Positions 8,518 through 17,981 of a DNA stretch of 64,000 nucleotides are shown here, piece after piece. Position 1 is the stretch's first letter; every line of letters starts with the position of its first letter. A program made the position numbers and the translations under genes. The DNA is from VXYL01 sp965199915. Its GTDB lineage: Bacteria > Pseudomonadota > Gammaproteobacteria > Pseudomonadales > Azotimanducaceae. The notes beneath the pieces were generated by a model. It had not been told where the DNA came from. It was given only the letters and a program-made list of their open reading frames with translations, and did no database searches. The stretch spans positions 248,001 through 312,000 of the forward strand of contig OZ241348.1 in the NCBI GenBank assembly GCA_965199915.1, read 5' to 3'.

Positions 8518-9621
8518 TCAGCGGGCCAGCGCGCGCTCCAGCGCCGCGAGGAAACGGGCGTTCTCGTCCGGCAAGCCGATGCTCACGCGCAAATGCCGCG
8601 GCATGCCGTAGTTCGCCACCGGGCGGACAATGACGCCTTGGTCCAGCAGGGCGTCGTAGACGGCCAGAGCGTCCCGGCCGGCGCCCACGTCAAAGGTGAC
8701 GAAGTTGGCGATGGTGGGAATCCACTCGAGGTCGAGCGCCGCCAAGCCGCGCTCGATCACGGCCATGCCCTCGGCGTTCGCCTGCCGGCTCTCGGCAACG
8801 AAGTCCGCATCCCCCAGCGCGGCCTCGGCGGCGGCCAAGCCCAAGCCGCCGACGTTGAACGGCTGCCGAATGCGGTTCATCAGCTCCGCGAACTCGGGGG
8901 AACTCACCGCGTAGCCGACGCGCAAAGCCGCAAGGCCGTACACCTTGGAGAACGTGCGCGTGACCACCAGGTTGGGATGCGCCTCCGCGAGGCGGACGCC
9001 ATTCGGAAAACCGGGCGCGGCGACGTATTCGATGTACGCCTCGTCCAACACCACCCAAACCCGGCGCGGCACGGCGCGCAGGAAGCGCGCCAGAGACGTC
9101 TCGTCCACCCAAGTGCTGGTGGGGTTGTTGGGATTCGCCAAGAAGACGATGCGCGTGTTCTCGTCGACCGCGCGCGCCAGCGCGTCGAGGTCGTGCCCCC
9201 AGCCTTGCGAAGGCACGCGCCGAACAACGCCGTTCGCCGCCGCCACCGCCAGCGGGTAGACCACGAAACAGTGTTCGTCCATCACCCCGGCGGCGCCCGG
9301 CGAAATCGCCACGCGCGCCGCCAGCTCCAGCACGTCGTTGGAGCCGTTGCCAAGCGTGATGCGCTCCGGCGCGACGCCGAGTTGCTCGGCCAAGGCCGCC
9401 TTGAGGCGCGCGCCGCCACCGTCCGGATAACGCCCAAGATGCGCCGCGGCGGCGCTCAGCGCGCGCCGCACGCTGGCGGCCGGGCCGCGCGGGTTCTCGT
9501 TGCTGGCGAGCTTCACCGCGTTGGCGATGCCGCGTTCCCTTTCCAGCTCCTCGACGGGTTTGCCCGGCACATAGGGGGCGATGCCGGCCACCGCCGCGTT
9601 GACGTTGGCGGGTGTGTTCAC
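8518..9621 (-). CDS. hisC: Histidinol-phosphate/aromatic aminotransferase
   Basis: A 367-residue fold-type I PLP enzyme. Visible motifs are SNENPRGP, LGNGSNDVLELAAR, FLANPNNPTSTW, VLDEAYIEY and the PLP-lysine segment TRTFSKVYGLAALRVGY. HisC2-type enzymes in this operon context transaminate histidinol phosphate and often also aromatic keto acids, which fits between pheA and tyrA. The GTG start overlaps the pheA stop (GTGA). Full length for the family. Confidence 0.93.
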   Translation of the reverse strand: MNTPANVNAAVAGIAPYVPGKPVEELERERGIANAVKLASNENPRGPAASVRRALSAAAAHLGRYPDGGGARLKAALAEQLGVAPERITLGNGSNDVLELAARVAISPGAAGVMDEHCFVVYPLAVAAANGVVRRVPSQGWGHDLDALARAVDENTRIVFLANPNNPTSTWVDETSLARFLRAVPRRVWVVLDEAYIEYVAAPGFPNGVRLAEAHPNLVVTRTFSKVYGLAALRVGYAVSSPEFAELMNRIRQPFNVGGLGLAAAEAALGDADFVAESRQANAEGMAVIERGLAALDLEWIPTIANFVTFDVGAGRDALAVYDALLDQGVIVRPVANYGMPRHLRVSIGLPDENARFLAALERALAR

Positions 9622-10730
9622 GAAGCGGCCGCGGCGCGCGGATAGGAACCGAGGTTGCGCACCGCGGTGGCCGTGCGCTCCAGCTCCTTCAACACTTTGC
9701 CGACGATGGCGTCATCGCCGTGGCCCTCGAAGTCGATGAAGAACACGTATTGCCAATCCGAGGATTTCGACGGGCGCGACTCGATGCGCGACAGGCTGAT
9801 GTCGTGGCGGTGGAAGGGCGCGAGCACCTTGTACAACGCGCCGGGTTCGTTGCGCGTGGACACCACCAGCGAGGTGCGGTCGCGGCCGCTCGGCGGAACG
9901 CTCTGGTCGCCGATGACGAAGAAGCGCGTCTTGTTGCCGGGCAGGTCCTCGATGTTCTCCGCCACCACGTCGAGACCGTAGCGGTCGGCGGCGATCTCGC
10001 CGGCGATGGCGGCGACTCCCTCGCCTTCGCCGGCCATGCGCGCCGCTTCGGCGTTGCTGGCCACCGGCGTGCGCGACAGCGTCGGATAGTGCATGTCCAG
10101 CCAGTGCCGGCATTGCGCCAAGGACTGCTCGTGGGCCACCACTTCCCGGAGCGCCTTCGCGTCGCCGCCGCGCCGCACGAGCAGCGCGTGGTGAATGGGC
10201 AGCTCGATCTCGGCGCAAATGCGCAGCGCCGACGCGGCCAGGCAGTCCAGCGTGTGCTTGACCATCCCGTCGGTGCTGTTCTCCACCGCCACCACGCCGT
10301 AGTGCGCGGCGCCGGACTCCACTTCGCGGAACACGTCCGCCACCGAGGGCAGGGCGCGCATCTTGGCGAAGTGTCCGAACTGTTTCACCGCCGCGGCCTC
10401 GGTGTAGGTGCCCGTGGGGCCGAGACAAGCGATGGTCAACGGCTGCTCCAAGGAGAGGCAGCAGGAGATGATCTCCCGAAACAGGCGCTCGATGTGGTCG
10501 TCAGGCAGCGGGCCTTCGTTCTCGGCGCGCAACCGCGCCAGAACCTGCGCCTCGCGCTCGGGACGGTAGTAGACGGGCGTTGAGTCCGCGCCCGCCTTGG
10601 CCTTGACGCGCGCCAGTTCCTTCGCGCAGGCGGCGCGCTCGTTCAGCAGGGAACGCAACTGCCGGTCGATTGCGTCGATGCGCTCGCGCGCGCCCCGAAG
10701 CGCCGCCTCCGGGTCGGTCTCGCGGTTCAC
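9618..10730 (-). CDS. pheA: Bifunctional chorismate mutase / prephenate dehydratase (P-protein)
   Basis: The N-terminal AroQ chorismate mutase helix (RERIDAIDRQLRSLLNERAA, then RVKAK) is followed by the prephenate dehydratase domain (CLGPTGTYTEAAA, VENSTDGMVKHTLD, NKTRFFVIGD) and a C-terminal ACT domain with GALYKVLAPFHRHDISLSR and ESRP, the phenylalanine-feedback site. I chose the GTG at 10730 because it puts the mutase helix at the usual distance from the N-terminus (370 residues); the frame is also open from a GTG at 10799. It makes phenylpyruvate from chorismate and is the first gene of the cluster. serC and gyrA, often upstream, are absent. Confidence 0.93.
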   Translation of the reverse strand: MNRETDPEAALRGARERIDAIDRQLRSLLNERAACAKELARVKAKAGADSTPVYYRPEREAQVLARLRAENEGPLPDDHIERLFREIISCCLSLEQPLTIACLGPTGTYTEAAAVKQFGHFAKMRALPSVADVFREVESGAAHYGVVAVENSTDGMVKHTLDCLAASALRICAEIELPIHHALLVRRGGDAKALREVVAHEQSLAQCRHWLDMHYPTLSRTPVASNAEAARMAGEGEGVAAIAGEIAADRYGLDVVAENIEDLPGNKTRFFVIGDQSVPPSGRDRTSLVVSTRNEPGALYKVLAPFHRHDISLSRIESRPSKSSDWQYVFFIDFEGHGDDAIVGKVLKELERTATAVRNLGSYPRAAAAS

Positions 10731-10879
10731 GCCGGCGGCGCGCCCGGAAGGAACGCCAAGCCGCGCGGCCGATCGGAACACAAAGTGGGAGTTCGCCACG
10801 CCATGCTTGGCAAACTACCGCTTCCGCGCGCTCGCCGCAATAAGCCGCATAAGCCGCCTCGAGTCGCGTGGCGTTGACC

Positions 10880-13800
10880 TCACGGATCCGCGCCGCCGGA
10901 GGAGAGGTTGGTCAGGTGCCCGCCGGGGCTTGCCAGCAGACTCATCACGCGTAGCGGTTGATCCGAGGCGACCCGCAGCCGCCACTTTCCCTCGCCATCG
11001 CCCAAACGTCCGGAAAGGCCGTCGTCGCCTTCCTCCAACTGCGCGGCCGTGAACGTCACCGCGTGGCCGGCGGGAATGGTCGCGCGCGCTTCGCCGCTTT
11101 GATTCGCGGCGTCGTCCACGCCGGTCACCGTCGCAGTGGCCGCCGCCTGTCCGTTGTTCACGAGCCGCAGCATGCTTACTTGGTACGGGTTGCGCGCCGG
11201 GTTGAAGAAGAACACGGTGTGGTTGTTGCCGGCGGCGGGAACCACGTCGTGCATGCTGGTGAGGAAGCCGCCGGCGGCGCGCACGAACGATGTCACGTGG
11301 ATGTCCGCCGCCGATGTGAGCTCCAAACGCCAGTCGCCCTGGGTGGGTGCGCCGACGCCGACCGGCAGCCCCTTCGCCGCGTTGCCGCGCTCCAAATCGC
11401 CGGAGTTGAAGTGCGTGGTCTGTCGAGCGCCCAAAGGCAGCGTCAACGGTCCGACGCGGACGCCGCCGTCGTCCACCGCCGAGACGGCCACCTCGCCCGC
11501 CGCTCCGTGGTTGGCGATGCGCACGAATCCTTCCCGCTGGTAAGCGTTCGCCGCGGCCGGAAAGAGCGGCACCCGCCAGACGCCGTCCGCGGCCGCGGTC
11601 GGTGCCGTGGACAGGTTCGTCATATGCCCGCCGGGGCTTGTCAACAAGCTCATCGCCTCCACCGACCAATGGCCGTCGACGGCCAGGCGCCACTTGCCAA
11701 CGCCGCGCCCGAGCCCGCTTGCGCCGCCGCGGTGCCCTTCCAACTCCTCGGCGGTGATCGTCACCGCGCCGGTAGGCACGGCGAGGCGTGCCGTGCGCGA
11801 GGCGCCGCGGTCGTCCACGGCGCGCACCGTCATGGACGCGGTTGCGGCGCCGGCGTTCACCAGCCGCAGCGAACTTCGCTGGGCGCGGTTCCGTGCCGGG
11901 TTGAACACGGCGGCGCGCAGCGCATCGGTTCGTTTGGCGCGCGGCAGCACGTCGTGAATGCTCGTGAGAAACCCGTCGGGCGTGCGCGCGTAGGCCAGCA
12001 CCTCGATGTCCAACGTCGACAGCAGCGCGAGCCGCCACGCGCCCGCGGTTGGCGGGCCGGTGCCCGCCGCCAATCCCTTCGTGGCGTTGCCGTCTTCCAA
12101 GTCTTCCGAGTTGAAGTGCGCGGCGGCGCCGGCGCCGACCGTCAGCCGCACCGGACCGGCGCGAACGCCGGCGTCGTCCACCGCGTCGATCCACACGTCG
12201 CCGTCCACATCCGAGCGGTTCAGCACGCGCACGAAACCTTGGCGGCCGGACGCATCCGCGGCGGCCGGAAAAAGCGGCACCAACCGCCCGGCAAGCACCG
12301 CGGCGCCGGCGGCGCGCAACGCCGGCAGGTGACGTTGTATCGAGGCTTGGGAAAGCGGGTTGCGGCGCAGTCCGACGACGATCCCGGCGCCGTGGTTGCC
12401 CACCAGCGGACCGGCGTCCGCGACGCGGTTGCCGTCCAAGCGCAGGCCGCGCAGCGACGATAGACTCGCCAACGCCGTCACATCCGCGATGTCGTTGTCG
12501 CGCAGGTCGAGCGTGCGCAGGGTCGTGATGCCGCCGAGCGCCGAGATGTCCGCGATCCTGTTGTTTTCCAAAACGAGTTCGAACAAGGTGAGGCGACCGA
12601 GCGGCGCCACGTCCGCGATGTTGTTGCCGCCCAAGTCCAGCACCCCCAACGCCGCCAAGCCGCCCAGCGGCGTCACGTCCGTCAGTTGATTGCCGTCCAA
12701 GCGGAGCTCCTCCAAGGAGGTCATGGTGCCGATGACTGCCGCGTCCGCGATGTTGTTGTCGCCGAGGTCGAGCGTTGTTTGCGGCCAGCCTTCGTTCGCC
12801 AGCGTCAGATTGGCGAACGACGCCAGGTCCGAGACGCCGTTGTTGCGCAGGCGCAGGCTCACCAGCGTTTTCGAGGCCGCGAGCCCGGTCACGTCGGAGA
12901 CCGCGTTGTTGTCGAGGGAGAGGTACGTCAGCGACGGCAGCCCTCCCAAGGCCGCAACGTTCGCAATGTTGTTGTCGTCGAGTTCGAGCCAGAACAGATC
13001 CGAGGCGTCCGCAAGCGCCGTCACGTCCGTGATGTTGTTGCCGTTCAAGTAGAGAAACCGCACGCCCGGCAGACGCCCAAGCGCGGTCACGTCGGTGATG
13101 TTGTTGTCATTGAGGTGCAGTCTGAGTTCCCGCAGCGGCGCCAGGCTGGCGAAGGACGCGAGGTCCGAGATGCCGTTGCTGTCGAGTTCGAGCACGCGCA
13201 GGGACGTCAGCCTCCCGAGTGGCGCCACATCCGAGACGTCGTTGCCGGAGAGCCACAGCTGACCGAGCTTGCGCAGGCCCCCAAGCGCCTGCACGTCGGC
13301 GATGTTGTTGTGGCGCAGGGAGAGTTCGAACAGGTCGTTCAGCGTTCCAAGCGCCGCCACGTCGGCGATGGCGTTGTTGTCGAGGTGCAGGCCCTGCAAC
13401 TTCGTCAGGGTGCCGAGCGGCGTCACGTTCGAGATGCTGTTGCCGACCAGGGAGAGCTCGGCAAGCCGGAGCAGCCGCCCCAGCGGCGTCACGTCGGAGA
13501 TGTTGTTGTTGTCGAGGTGCAGGCCCTCGAGCATCGTCAACCCGCCCAGCGCCGTCACGTCCGCGACGGCGTTGCCGTTCGCCCAGAGTTGTCGGAGCGC
13601 CGACAAACCGCGCAGGGCGGTCAGGTCCGAGACGTTGTTGCCGTCAAGCGTGAGCTCGCGCAACCTCGTCAAGCGCAGAAGCCACGCCACATCGGAGATG
13701 TTGTTGTCGCCGATGTGGAGATCCCGCAATGCCGTCAGCCCGCCAAGGGCGGTCGCATCGGAGATGCGGTTGTTGCCAAGGCGGAGTTCCTCCAGCAGCG

Positions 13801-14527
13801 TGAGCCGCGCCAACGGCGCGATGTCCGCGACGCGATTGTTGCTGAGCCGCAGGCGCGTTAGCGCCGTCAACTGTCCAAGCGCGGTCACATCCGAGACGAT
13901 GTTGTCGTCCAGCGTGAGATCGTCGAGCGCCGTCAGCCGCCCCAGCGCGGTCACGTCCGCGATGCGGTTGTTGTTGAGATCAAGACTCGTCAGATTGACC
14001 GCGTGCTCCAACCCGGCCGCATCGCGGATGCCGGCGTTCCAAGCGCTGAAGTGCGCCAAGGACGCCATGTCCAGTTGCGTGATGGTCGTCCCCGGCGTCT
14101 TTTCCATCGCGGTCTCCAGCCAACGCCGCAGGTTCGCATCGCCGATCGACACCGCCGCGCTGGGGAAATGCGCCAACCGCGTCGTCGCCGTGTTCGAAGG
14201 GGGGCCGTCGCCGCCGGCGCTGGTGGCGCGAATCTGAAAGTAGTAGCGCGTGCCGTTGGCGAGCGCCGGCACCGTGTGCCGGGTGGTGGTCGCGCCGCTT
14301 GCCGCGATGGCGGCCCACTGCGGGGGCGTCGCGCCGGCGAACGCGGCTTCGTCGGTGGCGTGGCGCACCGAGTAGCCGGTGATGGAACTGTCCGACGCCT
14401 TCTGCCACGTCAACACCGCTTGCCCGTCGCCGGGCGCCGCGAACAGCCCGGTGGGCGCGGACGGCTGCGCGTGCGCCATCCACCCCAAGCTCAGCGCCAG
14501 TGCCACGCTGCGGTTCTTCAGCTTCAT
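10880..14527 (-). CDS. Secreted FNIII-leucine-rich-repeat protein
   Basis: A 1215-residue protein. Residues 1-20 form a signal peptide ending AHA. Residues about 22-115 are a fibronectin type III domain (APTGLFAAPGDGQAVLTW to YYFQIRATSAGG). From about 120 to 720 run roughly 25 leucine-rich repeats of 22 residues of the internalin type (LDDNNISDVTALGRL-like). Residues about 735-1215 hold two tandem copies of a 240-residue beta-rich unit (VPLFPAAANAYQREGFVRI, HFNSGDLERGNA, FNPARNPYQVSMLRLVN, SLLASPGGHLTNLS). The ATG has GAGGAG 7 nt upstream. LRRs bind proteins or glycans; the protein is probably secreted or surface-located and may mediate adhesion. No sorting motif or membrane anchor is seen. 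Confidence 0.88.
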   Translation of the reverse strand: MKLKNRSVALALSLGWMAHAQPSAPTGLFAAPGDGQAVLTWQKASDSSITGYSVRHATDEAAFAGATPPQWAAIAASGATTTRHTVPALANGTRYYFQIRATSAGGDGPPSNTATTRLAHFPSAAVSIGDANLRRWLETAMEKTPGTTITQLDMASLAHFSAWNAGIRDAAGLEHAVNLTSLDLNNNRIADVTALGRLTALDDLTLDDNIVSDVTALGQLTALTRLRLSNNRVADIAPLARLTLLEELRLGNNRISDATALGGLTALRDLHIGDNNISDVAWLLRLTRLRELTLDGNNVSDLTALRGLSALRQLWANGNAVADVTALGGLTMLEGLHLDNNNISDVTPLGRLLRLAELSLVGNSISNVTPLGTLTKLQGLHLDNNAIADVAALGTLNDLFELSLRHNNIADVQALGGLRKLGQLWLSGNDVSDVAPLGRLTSLRVLELDSNGISDLASFASLAPLRELRLHLNDNNITDVTALGRLPGVRFLYLNGNNITDVTALADASDLFWLELDDNNIANVAALGGLPSLTYLSLDNNAVSDVTGLAASKTLVSLRLRNNGVSDLASFANLTLANEGWPQTTLDLGDNNIADAAVIGTMTSLEELRLDGNQLTDVTPLGGLAALGVLDLGGNNIADVAPLGRLTLFELVLENNRIADISALGGITTLRTLDLRDNDIADVTALASLSSLRGLRLDGNRVADAGPLVGNHGAGIVVGLRRNPLSQASIQRHLPALRAAGAAVLAGRLVPLFPAAADASGRQGFVRVLNRSDVDGDVWIDAVDDAGVRAGPVRLTVGAGAAAHFNSEDLEDGNATKGLAAGTGPPTAGAWRLALLSTLDIEVLAYARTPDGFLTSIHDVLPRAKRTDALRAAVFNPARNRAQRSSLRLVNAGAATASMTVRAVDDRGASRTARLAVPTGAVTITAEELEGHRGGASGLGRGVGKWRLAVDGHWSVEAMSLLTSPGGHMTNLSTAPTAAADGVWRVPLFPAAANAYQREGFVRIANHGAAGEVAVSAVDDGGVRVGPLTLPLGARQTTHFNSGDLERGNAAKGLPVGVGAPTQGDWRLELTSAADIHVTSFVRAAGGFLTSMHDVVPAAGNNHTVFFFNPARNPYQVSMLRLVNNGQAAATATVTGVDDAANQSGEARATIPAGHAVTFTAAQLEEGDDGLSGRLGDGEGKWRLRVASDQPLRVMSLLASPGGHLTNLSSGGADP

Positions 14528-14630
14528 AGTCGCGCTCCTCTAGACAATCGAACACTTGGACACGGCAACGCCGTCAGGGTTGCAAGAAGCATGTTCAATT
14601 TCAACCGCCAAGCCTGCTTGAAATGCGAGA

Positions 14631-14688
14631 AACCTTCACAAACGCACCGAGTTTGCGCAGCAACCTCAATGCGCCCGGCAGGGCGCGC
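14631..14688 (-). repeat. Interspersed REP-like repeat, copy 2 (inverted)
   Basis: Reverse complement of the repeat at 2078-2175 and 45322-45380, with the shared core GAGTTTGCGCAGCAA and the flank AACCTTCACAAACGC. It lies between the LRR gene start and the 3' end of the E2 gene (stop at 14700), again immediately downstream of a gene. Confidence 0.6.
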
Positions 14689-14699
14689 ACGCGCCCGTT

Positions 14700-15881
14700 C
14701 TAAACCAACAGGCGAAAGGGCGCTTCCAAGCGGTCGCGCACGGCGGCGAGGAACTCGGCCGCCGGAGCGCCGTCGAGAACACGGTGATCCCAAGTCAGCG
14801 ACAGCGTCATGCGGCGTGCCCGGCGCGGCGCATCGGCGTCCCAGCGCACCGCGTCGCGCAGTCGGCCAACGCCGAGGATGCCGGCTTGGGGGGGATTGAG
14901 AATCGGCGTGAAGCCGTCGACGCCGTACTTGCCGAGCGAAGTCACCGTGAAGGTTCCGCCTTTGACGTCCGGCAGCGTCAGTTCGCTTTGTCTTGCCCGC
15001 GCCGCCAGCGCGGCCGACTCGACGGCGATGGTCTTGAGGCTCTTCGCCTGCGCGTCCTTTATCACCGGCACGATGAGACCTTCCGCAAGCGCCACGGCAA
15101 CGCCCACGTGGGCCGCCGGAAAGCGGGTGATGGCGCCGTCTTGGAGCGCGGCGTTCATGGCCGGGTGCTCGGCGAGCGCCTTGGCGGCCGCGGTGATGAC
15201 CAGATCCGTGTAGGTGACGCGGATGCCCTCCGGCGCCCATTCGGCGAGCAAGTCGCGGCGCAGCTTCACGGCCTCGTCCATGCCGGCCGCCATGTGCATG
15301 GTGAGCTGCGCGGAGTCGCGCAAGCTGGCGCGCATCCGCTCGGCGATGGTCTTGCGCATGCCGCGCAAGGGCACGGTGGAGTCCGGCTGCGGCGCGTTCC
15401 CGCGCGCCGCGGCGGCGTCTTCCACATCGTCTTTGGTGACGCGGCCGCGCGGTCCGCTGCCGGTGACGGCCGCGAGATCGATATGGAGTTCCGCGGCGCG
15501 CTTGCGCGCCGCCGGCGAGGCGGCGATGCGCTTGCCGGGGCGCGGCGACGCCGATGCCGTCTCTTGCGGTGCGGCGGACGCTTCCGTTGCGGTCGCGTCG
15601 CCACGCGGGCGCTCCGGCCGCGGCAGCGCCTCGGGTACCGCTTCGTCGTCGGCGTAGATGTAGCCGACGATGTCGCCGGGGGCCAACGTGGCGCCTTCCG
15701 CCACCAAGTGTTTGACGACGCCGGCCTGCTCGGCGTCCACGTCCAAATTGACCTTCTCGGTCTCCAAGCGGTAGAGGAGCGCGCCGGCCTCCACGCGCTC
15801 GCCATCGGCCGCGTACCACTCCTCCACCGTGCCTTCGTGCATGGTCATGCCCACTTTCACGAGCGGTATTTCCGTTGGCAT
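14700..15881 (-). CDS. acoC: 2-oxoacid/acetoin dehydrogenase E2 component, dihydrolipoamide acyltransferase
   Basis: A 393-residue protein: lipoyl domain at residues 1-78 with the lipoyl-lysine in ETEKVNLDVDA (K43), an Ala/Pro-rich linker, an E3-binding domain (ASPAARKRAAELHIDL and GSGPRGRVTKDDVE) and the C-terminal catalytic domain with DHRVLDG near the end. It transfers the acyl group from E1-bound thiamine to CoA. It is the last gene of E1 alpha-E1 beta-AcoX-E2. GGGAG lies 8 nt before the ATG. No E3 gene is present, so a shared dihydrolipoamide dehydrogenase must be encoded elsewhere. The substrate (acetoin, pyruvate or branched-chain) cannot be fixed from sequence; AcoX favours acetoin. 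Confidence 0.88.
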   Translation of the reverse strand: MPTEIPLVKVGMTMHEGTVEEWYAADGERVEAGALLYRLETEKVNLDVDAEQAGVVKHLVAEGATLAPGDIVGYIYADDEAVPEALPRPERPRGDATATEASAAPQETASASPRPGKRIAASPAARKRAAELHIDLAAVTGSGPRGRVTKDDVEDAAAARGNAPQPDSTVPLRGMRKTIAERMRASLRDSAQLTMHMAAGMDEAVKLRRDLLAEWAPEGIRVTYTDLVITAAAKALAEHPAMNAALQDGAITRFPAAHVGVAVALAEGLIVPVIKDAQAKSLKTIAVESAALAARARQSELTLPDVKGGTFTVTSLGKYGVDGFTPILNPPQAGILGVGRLRDAVRWDADAPRRARRMTLSLTWDHRVLDGAPAAEFLAAVRDRLEAPFRLLV

Positions 15882-15892
15882 CCGTTTCTCCC

Positions 15893-16888
15893 TCAAGTCG
15901 CGCCGCGGGCGACGCCGCGGCCTCCTGAACCACATGCGCGGGTGGCGGCATGCGCAAGCGCTTGGCGAACGTCGATGGCCCACGGGCCGTCGCGCGCCGC
16001 GCGCAGGGTGGCCGTCTGGCCGGCGGCGAGCGCGCGTTCGCGTTCGCCGTCGAGCGCGAGGGCGCCGGGACCTTTGACGCGCAGCGCCTCGCCGAAAGGA
16101 ACGACGCCGCCGGAGGCGACGCCGACGCGCTCGAACCGCCCGGGCGCGGTTGCCGCCAACACCTGCCGCGGCGCGTCCGCTCGGAAATGCACGATCAACG
16201 CGCCGTCTTCGTCGGGCGCGAGCGGACGCACGAAGCCGCCGATGGACGTCACGCCCAGCGCGGAGGGATCGGCGCGGGTGAGCATCGCGCAGACGAACTT
16301 GGCGGGGTCGTCCAAAGCGCGGGCGCCGAGAAATCGTTCGCGGGTCAGGACGGCGTCGATCAAGGCCAGATCCGGCGCTTCGCCCGCGATCGCAACATGG
16401 ATGACCTTGGCTTGGGTTGCGGCGGTCTCCACGGGAACCCGGCCTTCGGCGAGCAAACCGGCCGCGGCGCCGGCGGCGGTCGCCTCGTGGGTTTGCGGGA
16501 AGGCGTTGTTGGTGCCGGTGGCAAGCGAGATCAGCGGCGCGTCCAACCAGCCTTTGGCGAAAGCGCGGTTGGTGCCGTCGCCGCCGAGCACGATCACGGC
16601 CGCCGCGCTGCGCAACGCCTGCGCCGCCGCCGCGGTGTCGTCCGCGCTGGCGCGGATGGAGATGGGCAGCGGTTCGGCGTTCGCGCCGTGTTCCGCGAGC
16701 GCCCGTTCGAGGATGTGGTGCGCGTCCGGCAGGTAGCGGATGGGCGCGTCGCTGAAGGCGCGGAAGCCGGCCACGGCGCGGCGCGCCAGCGCGGTCTTTT
16801 CCTGATTGCTGACCACCGATGCCCGCGTGGTGACGCGCCGCACGTCTTTGCCGGAGGCCGGATTCGCCACCAAGCCGATGTGGCGCAC
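15893..16888 (-). CDS. acoX: AcoX-like ATP-NAD kinase family protein
   Basis: A 331-residue protein with the NAD-kinase-family motifs VANPASGKDVRR and VIVLGGDGTNRAFAKGW plus ATGTNNAFP. AcoX-type proteins occur within acetoin dehydrogenase operons, as here between E1 beta and E2; their precise role is unsettled. The start is GTG at 16888, 18 nt after the E1 beta stop. Its presence is the main reason to favour an acetoin-type dehydrogenase. Confidence 0.82.
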   Translation of the reverse strand: MRHIGLVANPASGKDVRRVTTRASVVSNQEKTALARRAVAGFRAFSDAPIRYLPDAHHILERALAEHGANAEPLPISIRASADDTAAAAQALRSAAAVIVLGGDGTNRAFAKGWLDAPLISLATGTNNAFPQTHEATAAGAAAGLLAEGRVPVETAATQAKVIHVAIAGEAPDLALIDAVLTRERFLGARALDDPAKFVCAMLTRADPSALGVTSIGGFVRPLAPDEDGALIVHFRADAPRQVLAATAPGRFERVGVASGGVVPFGEALRVKGPGALALDGERERALAAGQTATLRAARDGPWAIDVRQALAHAATRACGSGGRGVARGAT

Positions 16889-16906
16889 CGCGGCCGTCGC
16901 GTCCAG

Positions 16907-17890
16907 TCAAGCGCCGAGCAGGCTGCGCGTCTCGGCCACGATCTTGTCCGCGTTTGGCAGGTACGCCTGTTCCAGCACGGAACTGAACGGCACGGGCGAG
17001 AACGGCGCCCCGACGCGCGCCACCGGCGCGTCCAGGTCGTCGAATGCGAGCTCTTGGATCTGCGCCGCGATCTCGCCGCCGAGACCGCCGAAGCGCACCG
17101 CTTCGTGGACCACCACGGCGCGGTGCGTCTTGCGCACGGAGCGCACCACCGTGTCGATGTCCAGCGGCTGCAGGGAGCGCAAATCGACGACCTCCGCATC
17201 CACGCCTTCGCCGGCCAGCGTCTCGGCCGCCGCGGTGGCCTCGCGCACCATGCGGCTGTAGGTGACGAAGGTGACGTCCGCGCCCTCGCGCACCACGCTC
17301 GCCTCGCCGATGGGGACAGCGTAGGTCGCCTCGGGAACCGGCCCGCGGTGGCGCAGCGACAGTTTGTTCAACACCACGAACACCGGATTGTCGTCGCGGG
17401 CGGCGGCGACGAGCAGGCCCTTGGCGTCGCGCGGCGTCGCCGGCGCCACCACCTTGAGCCCCGGCAGGTGGCAGAGCCACGCCTCCAAGCTCTGCGAGTG
17501 CTGCGCCGCCATGTTCATGCCGGCGCCGGACATGGTGACGACGGTGATGGGCAGCTTCGCCGCGCCGCCGAACATGTAGCGCATTTTCGCCATTTGATTG
17601 GCGACTTCGTCCATGCACTCGCCCAGGAAATCCATGAACATGATGTCGATGACCGGGCGCAGACCGGTCGCCGCGGCGCCGACGCCGAGGCCGACGATGC
17701 CCTCTTCGGAGATGGGCGTGTCCACCACCCGTTTGGCGCCGAAGGCGTCGACTAGGCCGCGGTACGAGCCGAACACGCCGCCGGCGCCGGCGACGTCCTC
17801 GCCGGCCACGAACGCGGTGTCCTGCTCGCGCAGGATGGCGTGCGCGGCCTCGGCAATCGCCTCGACGTAGGTGATTTCCCGTTCCGACAT
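16907..17890 (-). CDS. acoB: 2-oxoacid/acetoin dehydrogenase E1 component, beta subunit
   Basis: A 327-residue transketolase-like protein (REITYVEAIAEAAHAILRE, GEDVAGAGGVFGSYRGL, DTPISEEGIVGLGVGAA, HSQSLEAWLCHLPGLKVV). It forms the alpha2beta2 E1 heterotetramer with the product of the upstream gene, decarboxylating the 2-oxo acid on thiamine diphosphate. Full length for the family. It is separated from the E1 alpha gene by 91 nt. Confidence 0.92.
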   Translation of the reverse strand: MSEREITYVEAIAEAAHAILREQDTAFVAGEDVAGAGGVFGSYRGLVDAFGAKRVVDTPISEEGIVGLGVGAAATGLRPVIDIMFMDFLGECMDEVANQMAKMRYMFGGAAKLPITVVTMSGAGMNMAAQHSQSLEAWLCHLPGLKVVAPATPRDAKGLLVAAARDDNPVFVVLNKLSLRHRGPVPEATYAVPIGEASVVREGADVTFVTYSRMVREATAAAETLAGEGVDAEVVDLRSLQPLDIDTVVRSVRKTHRAVVVHEAVRFGGLGGEIAAQIQELAFDDLDAPVARVGAPFSPVPFSSVLEQAYLPNADKIVAETRSLLGA

Positions 17891-17981
17891 GCTCTTCCTC
17901 TACAGGATCTTCCTCTTACAAGTTACAAGCTCTGCTTCAAGTCTTGGCGACGGGCACGGGATCTGCGCGGCGAACGCGCTC

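Noticed and set aside
12430..14000. Regular 66-bp periodicity resembling a repeat array or CRISPR
   Set aside because: The period equals 22 codons and encodes leucine-rich repeats in an uninterrupted frame; units are not identical and there are no unique spacers.
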